64,000 nt of DNA from positions 5,528,974 to 5,592,973 of the forward strand of contig NC_065536.1 in the NCBI RefSeq assembly GCF_932294415.1, read 5' to 3'. A program made the position numbers and the translations under genes. Under the pieces are notes generated by a model. The model was not told the DNA's origin and made no database searches. It was given only the letters and a program-made list of their open reading frames with translations. Shown piece by piece: positions 1 to 11,169 of the stretch. This DNA is from Quercus robur. Lineage: Eukaryota; Streptophyta; Magnoliopsida; Fagales; Fagaceae. How positions within the stretch are numbered: position 1 is the stretch's first letter; the number at the start of each line of letters is the position of its first letter.

Positions 1-523
1 CGAAAGGCTAAGTCATATTTACCCGGCTGTGGTTTTGTTAAGATCTTTATGCATGGTTCCAGTATACTTGCCTCTAAAACCCTTTTTCCTTTCAGTGGGA
101 CTGGAGGAACCAGTCCCTCTTTAGGTTACATATTTTTTCTTTTATACTCGCATGCGTTCAATTTCCTTCGTCCACGTGTAGGGTCGACCCTTTCAAGACT
201 GATACTTGTCCCATCAGTCTCAGACCTAAGTCGTTGAGAGTTGTTGATAAAGTTCATGGATAAGGCTCTGTTAGGCGCAGAGATATATATGGGGAAGGTG
301 GCAAAGGGAGCCTCTCTTAGATATTTTAGATTTCCCCTTCGAGCACTCCCCTTTACCGTTCTGCCCTTTTTCTTGGGTCAGCCGAGGACTGCACTGTCCT
401 CGGCCGCTTCTCCGGGCCAATTGGGCCACCTTATTCTTGACTCTGGCCATGACCTTTTTAGGCTTGGGCCTTTGGACCCTTCATCAGCAAACGGGCCTGG
501 CCCGTTGATTATTGGACCCCACA
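1..523 (-). repeat. 3' LTR (partial) of the non-autonomous Tat-type element
   Basis: This is identical to 4382-4904 except for 2 mismatches, and ends in ACA at 523. The bases after 523, read on the minus strand, give a purine-rich tract (gttttgaggggctat) directly before the LTR, as expected of a polypurine tract. The outer end lies beyond the window start; by comparison with the other LTR about 87 bp are missing. Confidence 0.85.
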
Positions 524-854
524 ATAGCCCCTCAAAACCCTGCTGTCCGGCCTCTTGGTTGGAGAGGGGGGTTTTGGTAACTCCGAGCCTTCATTACTGC
601 TCATTTAATTCGGCCCTTGATCAACGTTGGCGACTCTTCACTTCCCCGAGGAATGCGCCGGTCTACAAGATGTTTCCCTAGGTTTACGCGTGATGCGCTT
701 ATACCGTTTGGTTATCCGTGGCACGCCTTTAATTTCTTCCTTTTACGAGACCTCCCAAATCTTACGGTTACTGATAACGTGGGGGAACGAAACGGATGCG
801 CATTTATTCGTAGATTTCCTTGGGGATCAGAACGTGTTACGTGCCCTTGTCTTA

Positions 855-2690
855 CTCCCTTATATAAAGAGAGAAAACTAGAGGTAATTCTTTCATATCT
901 GAATCCCTTAGGCCCTTCTTATAGTTTACTTCTTCCGTCTGGTTACTCCTAATCCAATAATACATCCACCATAGTGGTCGGCCATGAATGAATCCTTCCT
1001 TTTCCAGAAACGCCATGCCCTAATAAAGCTTGAGATGGCTCGGTCGGGGCAAGGATGGCGAAGACTCAAGATGTGCCTCCCCCCTCTTTTAGTCAAAATC
1101 CGAAGCAGGGACTCGTCACACCCCACTTCCGGTGTGACTGAGTCGAAAACCTCCCTTGTCATCTCCATTCGCTCTTTCATGAGCATACCTAATATGGCTC
1201 CCCTTCTCCCTCTTTTGCTCCTTTTACTTTCTTTTCATTGCTTCTCTCTTCTTCTCCTCCTTCCTGCTCATGTCCTCCATCTTCTTTTTCCCTTACTTTC
1301 TTCAGCAACAAGAGCTTGCTGAAGTGCTTCCATGTGTTCCAATTCTTCTTCCTTGTCCTTTATTTTTTTTCTAAAAAGGTTCGTCTCCTGATATGAGTAG
1401 CACTGAGGCAGAGATTGGAAAAGCTTTGAAGGCGAGTTTAAAAGGCAGCTGATTATTTACTTATCTGTACTGCGGATGCTAGTGTTATTTTGACAGTTCA
1501 TTTTTGTATAGGCTTGTTTAAGCCCTTCTTTGTACGTTGTAACAATTTTCCATATTAATAAAAGTTGTTATTCATTTATTTTACGTGTTCTATTTTCATG
1601 TTTTATAAATTTACACACGCTGCTCGGCACAATGATATAGCATCTGAATTGATGGTAGCTAAGGCTGAAATATTTGTTAATAAAAAAATGCCACCACGAC
1701 TTTAATAAAATTATTATTATTCGACATAACAATCCGACCAGTAAGAAACGAGGCTTACCTTAAATTAGCCGAGATGGGGGCTAAGTGCTAGATAAGGTGT
1801 AAGAAGTAACTGTCCGAGGATATGTCACCTTCCCAATGAGTAGTTTCCTTGGGCTAACGATCATCAGGCCATTTCGTCATCTCCTGAGCATACTGGCCTT
1901 AACCTTTTCCAGTATTTGAGCCGAGAAACTTCTCCATCCGAGCAGTTGATCTCCCAAAAGGCTTGAGTCCGAGGACTCCGTAGCGCCTAGGTTCTGCCTT
2001 AAACTTAGATTTTTTCAGTACTTGGTTTCCCCATAGGTTTGGGTTCGAGGACCATACAAGGCCTAGGTTCTGTCCAAGATTCTTTGAGCTTAGTTTCTCC
2101 TCTGTCCTCGGCAACAGTTATTCCTCGGTGGGGGCCATTGTCCCTGGGCCTCCATGCAGAATAGGCCTAGACCGCGAATTTACTGGGCCCATAACTTTAA
2201 GGGTATTCACGTAGTTCTAGGGTTACGTGGTGCTTTCTGGCGTCCCAATATTCGAGGTGCACCTTCCAGAAACTCCTTTAATCCCCTGGTTACAGGTGGC
2301 ATTGGAGATTGAGCCTAAGCCATCTTGTCCGTAGCGTTCCTTGGGGCGCTGCGTGCATTAAATACCACCACCTTATTTCTTTAAATAAACAGATAGGAGA
2401 GAAAGCTATTTCACCCTCGCATCAACTCTTTAGTTTTCTCCCAAATCACAGCTCCTATATTCAGTGCTGTCCTCCCTTAGCATAACATGTTTGAGGCGAG
2501 AGTTGGGAAGAAAGAATTCCCTCCGCCACAGGAGCGCCGTGCCCTTATGAGACTAAAAATGGTAAGGTATGGGCACAGGGAGCATAAGTTCAAGAGAGTG
2601 CTCCATGTGTGTGTTTCTTTGATAAAACTACTTTGTGAGTTGGTGTGCTCCACGTGTGTGTTTCTTCTCGGCAGTATTTAGAGCAAGAAC
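855..2690 (+). other. Possible antisense transcription module, present as two diverged copies
   Basis: Relative to the element this lies on the antisense strand. Copy one has a TATA-like tatataaagagag near 859, a short open frame at 984-1322 and an aataaaa polyadenylation-type signal near 1557. Copy two has taaataaacagataggagag near 2383 and a short open frame at 2487-2681. The two short peptides share a resemblance (FLFQKRHALIKLEMARSGQG against PPPQERRALMRLKMVRYGHR), so the block looks duplicated. I recognise no protein family. It occupies the same place as the antisense coding unit of the complete element at 21220-23389. Confidence 0.4.
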
Positions 2691-2984
2691 TCTTGAAACA
2701 CGACCCAACGAATTCTAATCTATCGACACTATCAGGCAGAATAATAATAACTCATAGTAAGTTAAACTTAGGAAACTAACCGAGATAACAGTTGAACGTT
2801 CCATAGTAAGCACGAGAATATTGTATGAGAATGACAAATTCGAAATAATTCATCTGAGGGAGTGACCGAGCACTGCATGACTTCAGTTATGCTTTTGGAA
2901 ACATGTTACTCCATTCCATGCTGGTCCCTCTAGTGTTGAGGATCCGAGGGCAAACTAGAGAATCTAAGTAACACAGCTTTTCCT

Positions 2985-4117
2985 TTTAAGTAGTTGGTTT
3001 CCCCAGAGGCTTGGGTCCGAGGACCATACAAGGCCTTGGTTCTGTCCAAAACTGGTAATGTCTTTTTAAGTAGTTGGTTTCCCCAGAGGCTTGGATCCGA
3101 GGACCATACAAGGCCTTGGTTCTGTCCAAAACTTGTAAGCTTCTTTTCAAGTAGTTGGTTTCCCCAGAGGCTTGGGTCCGAGGACCATACAAGGCCTTGG
3201 TTCTGTCCAAAACTTGTAAGCTTCTTTTTAAGTAGTTGGTTTCCCCAGAGGCTTGGGTCCGAGGACCATACAAGGCCTTGGTTCTGTCCAAAACTTGTAA
3301 GCTTCTTTTCAAGTAGTTGGTTTCCCCAAAGGCTTGGGTCCGAGGACCATACAAGGCCTTGGTTCTGTCCAAAACTTGTAAGCTTCTTTTTAAGTAGTTG
3401 GTTTCCCCAGAGGCTTGGGTCCGAGGACCATACAAGGCCTTGGTTCTGTCCAAAACTTGTAAGCTTCTTTTTAAGTAGTTGGTTTCCCCGGAGGCTTGGG
3501 TCCGAGGACCATACAAGGCCTTGGTTCTGTTCAAAACTTGTAAGCTTCTTTTTAAGTAGTTGGTTTCCCCGGAGGCTTGGGTCCGAGGACCATACAAGGC
3601 CTTGGTTCTGTCCAAAACTTGTAAGCTTCTTTTTAAGTAGTTGGTTTCCCCAGAGGCTTGGGTCCGAGGACCATACAAGGCCTTGGTTCTGTCCAAAACT
3701 GGTAAGCTTCTTTTTAAGTAGTTGGTTTCCCCAGAGGCTTGGGTCCGAGGACCATACAAGGCCTTGGTTCTGTCCAAAACTTGTAAGCTTCTTTTTAAGT
3801 AGTTGGTTTCCCCAGAGGCTTGGGTCCGAGGACCATACAAGGCCTTGGTTCTGTCCAAAACTTGTAAGCTTCTTTTTAAGTAGTTGGTTTCCCCAGAGGC
3901 TTGGGTCCGAGGACCATACAAGGCCTTGGTTCTGTCCAAAACTTGTAAGCTTCTTTTTAAGTAGTTGGTTTCCCCGGAGGCTTGGGTCCGAGGACCATAC
4001 AAGGCCTTGGTTCTATCCAAAACTTGTAAGCTTCTTTTTAAGTAGTTGGTTTCCCCAGAGGCTTGGGTCCGAGGACCATACAAGGCCTTGGTTCTGTCCA
4101 AAACTTGTAAACTTCTT
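2985..4117. repeat. 81-bp tandem array, 14 units
   Basis: The motif tagttggtttcccc recurs at 2991, 3071, 3152 and then every 81 bases to 4043. The first spacing is 80 bp. Units differ by only a few bases each. Because 81 is a multiple of 3, both strands carry long open frames (about 370-410 codons) that are by-products of the array, not genes. Two diverged units lie at about 1945-2085 in the same element. Tandem repeats between the coding region and the 3' LTR are usual in Tat-lineage elements. Confidence 0.95.
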
Positions 4118-4274
4118 TATTTGCTTGCCCATGTCGATGACACCGTGGAACGTAACCCCTAGTGGGAGCCTATGTTGGAATAGCAACAATGTGTCGCCGG
4201 TGATACAGGCATCCTCGTAGCCCCTTGTTCGTCAGAAGCTCAACTTCGCCACCGCTCGAGCTAACACGCAAGCC

Positions 4275-4293
4275 TCCCCACAGACGGCGCCAA
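4275..4293 (-). promoter_or_regulatory. Primer-binding site of the non-autonomous element
   Basis: Read on the minus strand this is ttggcgccgtctgtgggga, lying 1 base inside the LTR end. The same 19 bases follow the 5' LTR of the complete element at 15198. It matches the tRNA-primer site type common in plant Tat-lineage elements. Confidence 0.8.
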
Positions 4294-4294
4294 T

Positions 4295-4904
4295 TGTAAG
4301 GATACGATTTGCGTTAAACCGCAGTTGAGTTGGGTTCGCACGTAAAAGGGCCCATACAATATCATTTGTAGAGAGTGGGATCGAAAGGCTAAGTCATGTT
4401 TACCCGGCTGTGGTTTTGTTAAGATCTTTATGCATGGTTCCAGTATACTTGCCTCTAAAACCCTTTTTCCTTTCAGTGGGACTGGAGGAGCCAGTCCCTC
4501 TTTAGGTTACATATTTTTTCTTTTATACTCGCATGCGTTCAATTTCCTTCGTCCACGTGTAGGGTCGACCCTTTCAAGACTGATACTTGTCCCATCAGTC
4601 TCAGACCTAAGTCGTTGAGAGTTGTTGATAAAGTTCATGGATAAGGCTCTGTTAGGCGCAGAGATATATATGGGGAAGGTGGCAAAGGGAGCCTCTCTTA
4701 GATATTTTAGATTTCCCCTTCGAGCACTCCCCTTTACCGTTCTGCCCTTTTTCTTGGGTCAGCCGAGGACTGCACTGTCCTCGGCCGCTTCTCCGGGCCA
4801 ATTGGGCCACCTTATTCTTGACTCTGGCCATGACCTTTTTAGGCTTGGGCCTTTGGACCCTTCATCAGCAAACGGGCCTGGCCCGTTGATTATTGGACCC
4901 CACA
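4295..4904 (-). repeat. 5' LTR of the non-autonomous Tat-type element
   Basis: This is a 610-bp LTR with TGT..ACA ends. The inner border is fixed by the primer-binding site at 4275-4293. The outer border is fixed by the point where similarity to the left LTR stops. Confidence 0.85.
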
Positions 4905-5564
4905 AGAAGTATTTATTTTCTTTTATGACATAATTAAATTGTAATTGTTGATCATAAAAACAAGACAAAAAAGTGCAGTTGTGGATATCACAAATTATAT
5001 TAATGAAATAATTAATATAAGAAAATAGAAGTTGGTTTTTTATGAATTCATTTTAAAGAAAAGTTTAGTAGATTTTAAGTTATTTTATTTAATTAACTAA
5101 AAATAATCCTCTTTATAAATAATAATAAATAAATAAAATTAGTGACATACTTGTGCTACTTTACCAAAGTTCCAAAAGGGCCAAAACAATCCACTACACT
5201 GGAGATGACAATTTTGCCCCACATTGCCTTGACTCGTCCCTACCCACTTTCACCTCGGGGGTTTTTCCCACTCCACATGGATGGTGGGTTGGGAATGGGG
5301 CGAGATTTTAGCCCCTGCTACGGGGTGGGGTGGGGATGCGTTTAGGTACTTTAGCCCCGCCCTATCCCATGTTGATAAAAACTTATTGTAAAATTTTCAT
5401 ACTCTAAATCCCTACTATTTAAACAAACAAATCAATACTAGCTTATTTAAATGCATGGATATTAAGATTTTTGTTTTTATTGTGATATTGTCTTGTTAAA
5501 CACATGGATAATATTGTTCAGTTCTTGTTAAAACTAGAGACATAATCCTATCTCCCTCACTCTT
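4905..5564. other. Gene-free AT-rich stretch with a decayed transposon end
   Basis: No coding signal. At 5195-5375 there is a G/C-rich block (ggggtggggtgggg type, with a partly complementary cccc-rich block) that resembles the subterminal region of a hAT-type element. I could not define ends. Confidence 0.4.
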
Positions 5565-5844
5565 AGAGTCCGTTTGGATAGAACTTATTTTACTAAAACT
5601 GAAAACTGAAAACACTATAGCAAAATAATTTTTAAATGTGTGAATAGTGCCATGAGACCCATTTTTAATGAAAAAGTTGCTGAAAAGTGATATTTGTGGG
5701 TTAAAATAGTCAAAAGTTGCGGCTACTGTTCATGAACAGTAGCCGTTGTCCCCTGGAATGAGTGCTGCAACAGGAAAAAAAAAAAAAAAAGAAGAAGGTG
5801 AAAACGCACGAAACGCAAGCGCAACGCATATCCAAACCTCCTCT
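5565..5844. mobile_element. Short MITE-like element, about 280 bp
   Basis: The left end agagtccgtttggata (5565) is matched in inverted orientation by tatccaaacctcctct (5829-5844). Inside is a small palindrome, ctgttcatgaacag, near 5727 and an A-run near 5773. It has no coding capacity. No clear target duplication was found, so the superfamily stays open. Confidence 0.6.
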
Positions 5845-5958
5845 AAGTATAAATACTCCCCCCCCCCCCACCCCCTTCACTGTCAATTAAAAAAAAAAAA
5901 ATTTGAATTGCTTTTTTTTACTATAACCCTTGAGACATAATCGTATCTCATTTTTTAA

Positions 5959-6137
5959 GGGCAAGACTTAAGTACAATACTTAGGTTCTGTTCTTTAGAT
6001 TCCCCTCTTAAGATTCTGCCATGTGGATTTTTTCACATGGGATGGAAGTGTATTTTTCAGTTAAATAGTCACATAGCTGAATCTTAAAAGAGAATCTAAA
6101 GAACAGTACCTAAAGTACCGTACCTAAGTTTTATCCC
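5959..6137. mobile_element. Palindromic MITE with 8-bp target duplication
   Basis: The two halves are near-perfect inverted copies. gttctttagattc at about 5990 pairs with gaatctaaagaac at about 6092, and the outer ends gggcaagactta and aagttttatccc also pair. The flanks are ttttttaa on both sides (5951-5958 and 6138-6145), giving an 8-bp duplication as in hAT-type insertions, although the T-run makes it low-complexity. It would fold into one long hairpin. Confidence 0.75.
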
Positions 6138-7381
6138 TTTTTTAAATAGCCCCTCTTGAGATACAATCTCTGGAAAAGGATGAGGTTTTGTTACACCATA
6201 AAGACCCCCAGATGAAAAAGACCACAGTCATATTATAAGCTACAGAATATAAAGAATTCTCGAATTAGAAATTGCGAGTTGGAAGTCATAATTTCAATTC
6301 CTTATCTTATTATTATTATTATAAAAATGAGTTTTTGTTTTGTTTGTACTTTGTTGAGTTATAAAATGACTTTGTGTTAAATCATAGTTTAATCTATTTT
6401 GGTGTGTTTGTTTTTCAAAAAAAAGAAAAAAAAAAATTCATATAGAGACTTAACTAAAAAGATAAGATGGAGAACTCATAATGTACTGAGAACTCACAAA
6501 GCTCACCGTTTCAGTGAGAATTTTTTTTTTCCTTTCTTTGGATCCGATTGAGAAGCCATTGAGAAAGGGTCAATAGGGATGGGATTCTATGGGATGAGAG
6601 TTTGGCGTGACAGTGGGGATGAGTTAGGAGATAGAGAGAGGGATAATACAAATTTGGGAAAGTGTTGAGATAGAAAGAGGCGTTTAGGCAAAGTGTTAGG
6701 AACACAATAATTGGTGAGTTCTTTCAAAAATTCAAGTGACAGAGATAGAGACAAAAATATGAGGGGAAAAAAAAAAGAAAAAAGAAGAAGTAGAGTTAAC
6801 TGTAACTGATGGAGATAATTAACTGATCAGCGTCTATTTTCGGGACAAGCACTTGAAACCACCCCAATATCAGCGTATATGAATCTATGCTCGCCAGAGA
6901 GTATGATTAAAACCAAGAAGGAAAAAAAAAGGACAAGAAGGGTTCCAATATATGATGGGTGACAGAGAAAACAAAGGCTGAGATGTGTTAATTTGTAAAA
7001 GCTAATCTAAACTCAACAAAACAAAGTTTGTATGAGAGTAAGAGAGACCCACCAGACAGAAAGTAAGAAGAAAACAACAAAAAAAGGAAAGAAAAAAAAA
7101 AGCTGCAATGATGGAAAAATGGGTCAGTGAGTGAGTTCTTATCTCTGTCCTTTCTGGGGGTTGCATTAAGAGAACACTCCTGTTTGGCCGGCTTGTATAG
7201 CTGTAAAGCTAAAAGACTAAAGAGCGGTAGCACACATTGAAGGATTTGTTCACCGACACAACGAATGACGCTTAACTTATCCATTCCCCTTTCAATTTTT
7301 ACAGAGTTTTCACACTGTGTGCTAACATTGGTATATTTTATTCTACTAAATGTGGGCAAAGGCAAAGGATAGAATATGGTA
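6138..7381. other. Gene-free stretch
   Basis: This is AT-rich with several poly-A/poly-T runs. The minus-strand open frames at 6511-6705 and 6988-7365 show no domain I recognise and are low-complexity in part. I see no exon structure. Confidence 0.5.
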
Positions 7382-7396
7382 ATGTTGGGAGGTCAA

Positions 7397-7630
7397 CCAT
7401 ATCTTTAGAGAGGCGAATAGGTACACTGATGAGTGATGACCTTGCTCGAGCTGGCTGCTCCATTGCTGGGAATTTTGTTGTTTTAGATTTGCCACCTACT
7501 GATGTATTATGTAATATTTTAAGTTCAGATGCTACCGGTATGTACTCCTTAAGGCTTTCTGCCATTACTTTCGCCTTTCATGGCTAGCTAGTTTAATGCA
7601 ATTTCCCTTTAACCAAAAAAAAAAAAAAAA
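7397..7630 (+). mobile_element. Severely 5'-truncated LINE 3' end with target duplication
   Basis: It encodes the last part of a plant L1-type RNase H domain: HIFREANRYTDE, then in the +1 frame DLARAGCSIAGNFVVLDLPP. It ends in a short 3' UTR and a poly-A tail to 7630. A 15-bp target duplication flanks it: atgttgggaggtcaa at 7382-7396 and atgatgggaggtcaa at 7631-7645, one mismatch. Only about 234 bp were integrated. One frameshift and tandem stops follow TDE, so the copy is dead. Confidence 0.85.
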
Positions 7631-7829
7631 ATGATGGGAGGTCAAGAAAAGGCATGACTCATATTTGGCATTGCTTGGAGTTTACTCATCCAAATCCAGA
7701 ATCCTTTTGCAGCAATACATACCATCCCATTAACCAAAATCCACTCCTTGTTTTTTATGGACTTGGGATACAGTTGTAGATAGTTACTTAGAATCTTAAC
7801 GTCTAGATTTGGTTTAGGTACATTCTGCC

Positions 7830-10605
7830 TAGGAGTGAGCAATGGACCCGGCCCACCCGAAAACCCGACCGACCCGACCCGACCCAAAAGGTTTTGGGCG
7901 GGTCTGAGTATATTCGGGTCTTATTTTCGGGTTATTTTCGGGTATCGGGTCGGGCGTCGGGTCATATATATACACTAGTTTGAACCCGATTTTTTCTTTT
8001 GAAAAAAACCCTACTCTCTCCGCCTCCTTCAGCTCTCTCTTTATTCCTCAAACCTCATCCTTACAAGCCAGTTTAAAGCTTTGTCTCTATGTAAGTCAAA
8101 TAAATAGCTCAACACAAATTTGTTTCTTGTTAATTTAGTTGGGTATTGCTTTGTGTACAAACTGTAAATAGAGCTGAAATTCTTTGTGGGTTTTTGAATT
8201 GATTATCAGAATCAGTCCAGTTAGATTTATCATCTCTGTGTGTTTGCTCTTTGATTGGTTTCTGAGAAAACTGTGGAAGAAAAAACGAACTTAAAATTCG
8301 GGTTTTCATATTTTTCTCACTTTTGGGGTGTTGCTAGTGTGTTTGCTCTTTGTTTGGGTTTGATTTTCTTGCGTTTTGTGATGTGGGTTTGGCTTGAATC
8401 ATTTTTTTAAGGACCCATTTCAAAATTTTTTTTTTCAGGTTTTTAACTAAAGAGCTGTGCTCCTCTACCTCTCTCACTGAATTCTCTCTACGTGTGTAAC
8501 AGTGTAAGTCATCCACTCATCTTTGTTGGGTTTTTTTTCTTCTTCTTAATTTCCTTGTCTTAGTCTCTGATTTTGGGAGTTTTTACATCTTTTAGGAACA
8601 ACCCTTTTCATATTGATGAAAAAGAACTACTTTGGATCTGATGGGTTGGTGGGGTTTTGTGTTTTCTGTGATGTTATGTTGTTTTATTGTGTTATTTTTC
8701 TTAGCATGCAAACAGGGACTAATGGGTTTGTGTTGTTAGTGTCTGTTTTTCTATGCATTATTTTAGTTTTTTTTTTTTCATTTGGGTTCTTGTTTCGGTG
8801 TATATATGTTTATAATCAATGGGGGTTTTTGTATGTTGTTTGGTTAGTGAGAAAAAAAAGAAGAAGTGTGCAGATGAAAAAATGAATCTAAAGGTTGGAT
8901 AGATGACCCACTTGCTAATGTAACAGTAGTATTTGAATATTTTCCCGTGGTTTCAATATTAAGTTCCATGGACTTCTGGACCTTCATTGTTCTTATATTT
9001 GCCTCTGGATTTTCAGTCAGCTTCAAAAGCCTCGCTAAAAAACCCTTTTTTTTTCTATTAAAAATTTTATGGACAACACAGGATTGCCTTTTTATACTAG
9101 TGGTTTTGGTTCTTTTAGTATAGATGATGATACACTTACTAATGTAACAGTAGTGTTTGAATATTTTCCTGTGGTTTCAATATTAAGTTGCATAGACTAA
9201 TAGATTACTAATGTCTCTGTTGCTCATCTTTCTTAGTTTGTGTTGTAGCTACAATGGATCTCATTACTTGTCTTGTCTGTGTATCAAATAGTAATTGTTT
9301 CTCAAGTTATGTGAATTACATTTCAGGAAATGGAGAATCTTGAATTCTTGAACAGTAATAATTTTTAATGATTGATTTGTTTTGTGTGGTAATAGGTCAT
9401 GGATTCAATGGAGCCTACACAGCCTGATATTTGGTGGAATATTTCTAAGTTCCATATAAGGTATACAGTGACCGTTAAGATATCTCTTTTTCTTTCCTGC
9501 ATTTTTCTTTGCAACAAAATGTAGCACAAATATTATTCTAATTTTCTTTTCAGCAGACTGGGAAAAGAAACCAGAGAACCTTTGTATCATATGTGACCTC
9601 TCATATTACCACATTTTTTACTCACTTTTCATATGATGAGAAGTATAAAGAAATTTCATGGAGTGCCTTTATTCTTGTCAGCTGCTCTGCCTTCAGTTTT
9701 GACTAATTCTGTCTTATTCTATTAATTACAGGCACCAGGTACTCTTAGTTGATTATGAAGTTAGCAGATGACTTTCAAATTCCTACCAATCACCATCAAG
9801 TCCTTGCTAGGCAGTTTGAATCACATGGGTTGGGCAGCTCCAAGCCTCATGAACAATGTTGAGGAAAAGGGAAAGGCAAGCTCACACAGAAAAGTGCTGC
9901 AAATTATAGGAAACAAATGTATCACTGAGTTTTGTATGAAATGGGTGGAGACTAACCACCTCAGAACTGTCAAAGCTACACCAACTCAGACTGATCCATG
10001 GATTGATCTTTCCCATTTTGTCATTTGGCCTCGTTTTTGTGTATCTAAAAATTTCTTCTTTGTTTGTGTTTATGGGTTGGCCCCTTTTGAGTTATTTGGT
10101 TTAAGGCTCTCTTTTTTTTGTTGAAGTATCTGAATTTTAGTTGGTTGAATTGTTATTTGGATTATAATTTGTTTTGTTGATTGGTATTATTTTGGTTGGT
10201 TCTATTTAGAGTTTGTGTTTTCTGGGTGATTAGATTGAAATTTGATGCAAGTAAATTGCATTGACATGCATGGCATACACTGATGCGTATGAGTAATAGG
10301 CTCACTGGGGAATTGGAGTCCTTAGCAATGCATGAATTGCATTCCTGCTTGATATTGAATAATTATGATTTTGTTCACACTTAAAAGGCAACAGGGTGCC
10401 ATTTGTTAGCAAGGCACAGCTTTGATATGGAGGATATGAACAGCTAGCAATATATTAAAAAAAAAAAGTGTCCAACCCGAGACCCGACCTGAGACCCGAT
10501 TATAGACCCGATTTTTCGGTTCGAGTCGGGTTTAAGGCAGTGAAACCCGATTTCTATCGGGTTGGGTTTCGGGTCACAGTAAACTCGACCCAATATCAGT
10601 CCTTA
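7830..10605. mobile_element. hAT-like non-autonomous element, about 2.8 kb
   Basis: The left end, taggagtgagcaatggaccc, runs into an acccgacccgaccc-rich block to about 7990. The right end (10470-10605) holds the inverted counterpart, rich in gggtttcgggtc and acccgag, ending actcgacccaatatcagtcc. Such ends are characteristic of plant hAT elements. The interior (8000-10450) is exon/intron-like: a pyrimidine-rich leader near 8010, gtaagtc-type donor sequences and weak open frames at 8613-8885 and 9768-10124. I could not identify BED zinc finger, transposase or dimerisation domains. The terminal repeats are imperfect and no convincing 8-bp duplication was found, so the exact borders are approximate. 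Confidence 0.55.
8894..9200. repeat. Internal duplication inside the hAT-like element
   Basis: A block with gctaatgtaacagtagtatttgaatattttcccgtgg-type sequence at about 8908-8970 recurs at about 9137-9195 with a few substitutions, about 226 bp apart. Confidence 0.7.
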
Positions 10606-11165
10606 AAATAAAAATTCGGGTTTCTGCCTTCGTTTTTGCATTGCTGAAAAGCCAAAACCTTAAAATAAAAATTCTTTGGAATTTCCTCTATAGTACGTTT
10701 ACACGTTTATCCACCGGATTCCACTAAGAATCTTCCAATTTCACATTGAAAAATCAATCAATCATCAATCAATCAATATATATATAAAAGCAGACCTCAT
10801 GCTCAGAGTCCTCATGCAAGAGAGCATAAGGTTCTGCCAAGTGGCATACTCCTTGAATGGAGAATTGAACTCTCACCACAATCTTCTAAATTGTCATTAA
10901 TTACCTTTGTTGAGTGAATGCATCATCATTAATTTACTACTCTTTTTAGATACAACATCAGTAGTTTACTAATTAAACTTCAAGTAATGGATAAGATAGA
11001 GGGGTGTTAATTATTAATGACTCTTCTTAACCTTTGGTCTAATTTTCTAAAAGCAAAGGTTTTTTTTTTTTTTTTTTTTTACCTTGATAGTCGACCATTG
11101 GGCTTGAGGCTAATATTCTTTGTTTAATCATTGATTGTACACATGATCTTATACTAAATAATAAT
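10606..11165. other. Gene-free stretch
   Basis: It contains a 17-bp exact direct repeat (10601-10617 and 10658-10674) and an (aatc)n-like run near 10745. A segment from about 10770 (atatataaaagcagacc) looks like a Helitron 5' end, but I found no matching 3' hairpin. A T-run lies at 11060. Confidence 0.4.
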
Positions 11166-11169
11166 AAAT

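Larger units (their letters stand above)
1..4904 (-). mobile_element. Non-autonomous Tat-type Ty3/Gypsy LTR element (no gag-pol), left end off-window
   Basis: Bases 1-523 repeat at 4382-4904 with only 2 mismatches by eye, so these are the two LTRs of one element. On the minus strand the order is 5' LTR (4904-4295), primer-binding site, an 81-bp tandem array, non-coding or antisense DNA, a purine-rich tract and then the 3' LTR running off the window. The right LTR begins TGT and ends ACA. The primer-binding site matches that of the complete Tat element at 14723-24374. I see no gag, protease, RT or integrase. It is therefore a LARD-like element, presumably mobilised in trans. The near-identical LTRs imply a very young insertion. 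The 5 bases after it (4905-4909, agaag) would be the target duplication, but the partner lies outside the window. Confidence 0.85.

Noticed and set aside
2986-4220. Long open frames on both strands (371 and 408 codons) over the 81-bp array
   Set aside because: They arise because the unit length is divisible by 3 and lacks stops in those frames. The peptide is a pure repeat with no domain, inside a non-coding part of a retroelement.
7830-10628. 8-bp target duplication attctgcc/tttctgcc for the hAT-like element
   Set aside because: Using it would put the right border past the end of the inverted terminal similarity, and it has a mismatch. Probably coincidence.
10770-11060. Possible Helitron 5' end (atatataaaagcagacc)
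   Set aside because: No hairpin plus CTAG/CTRR end was found downstream, so an element cannot be delimited.
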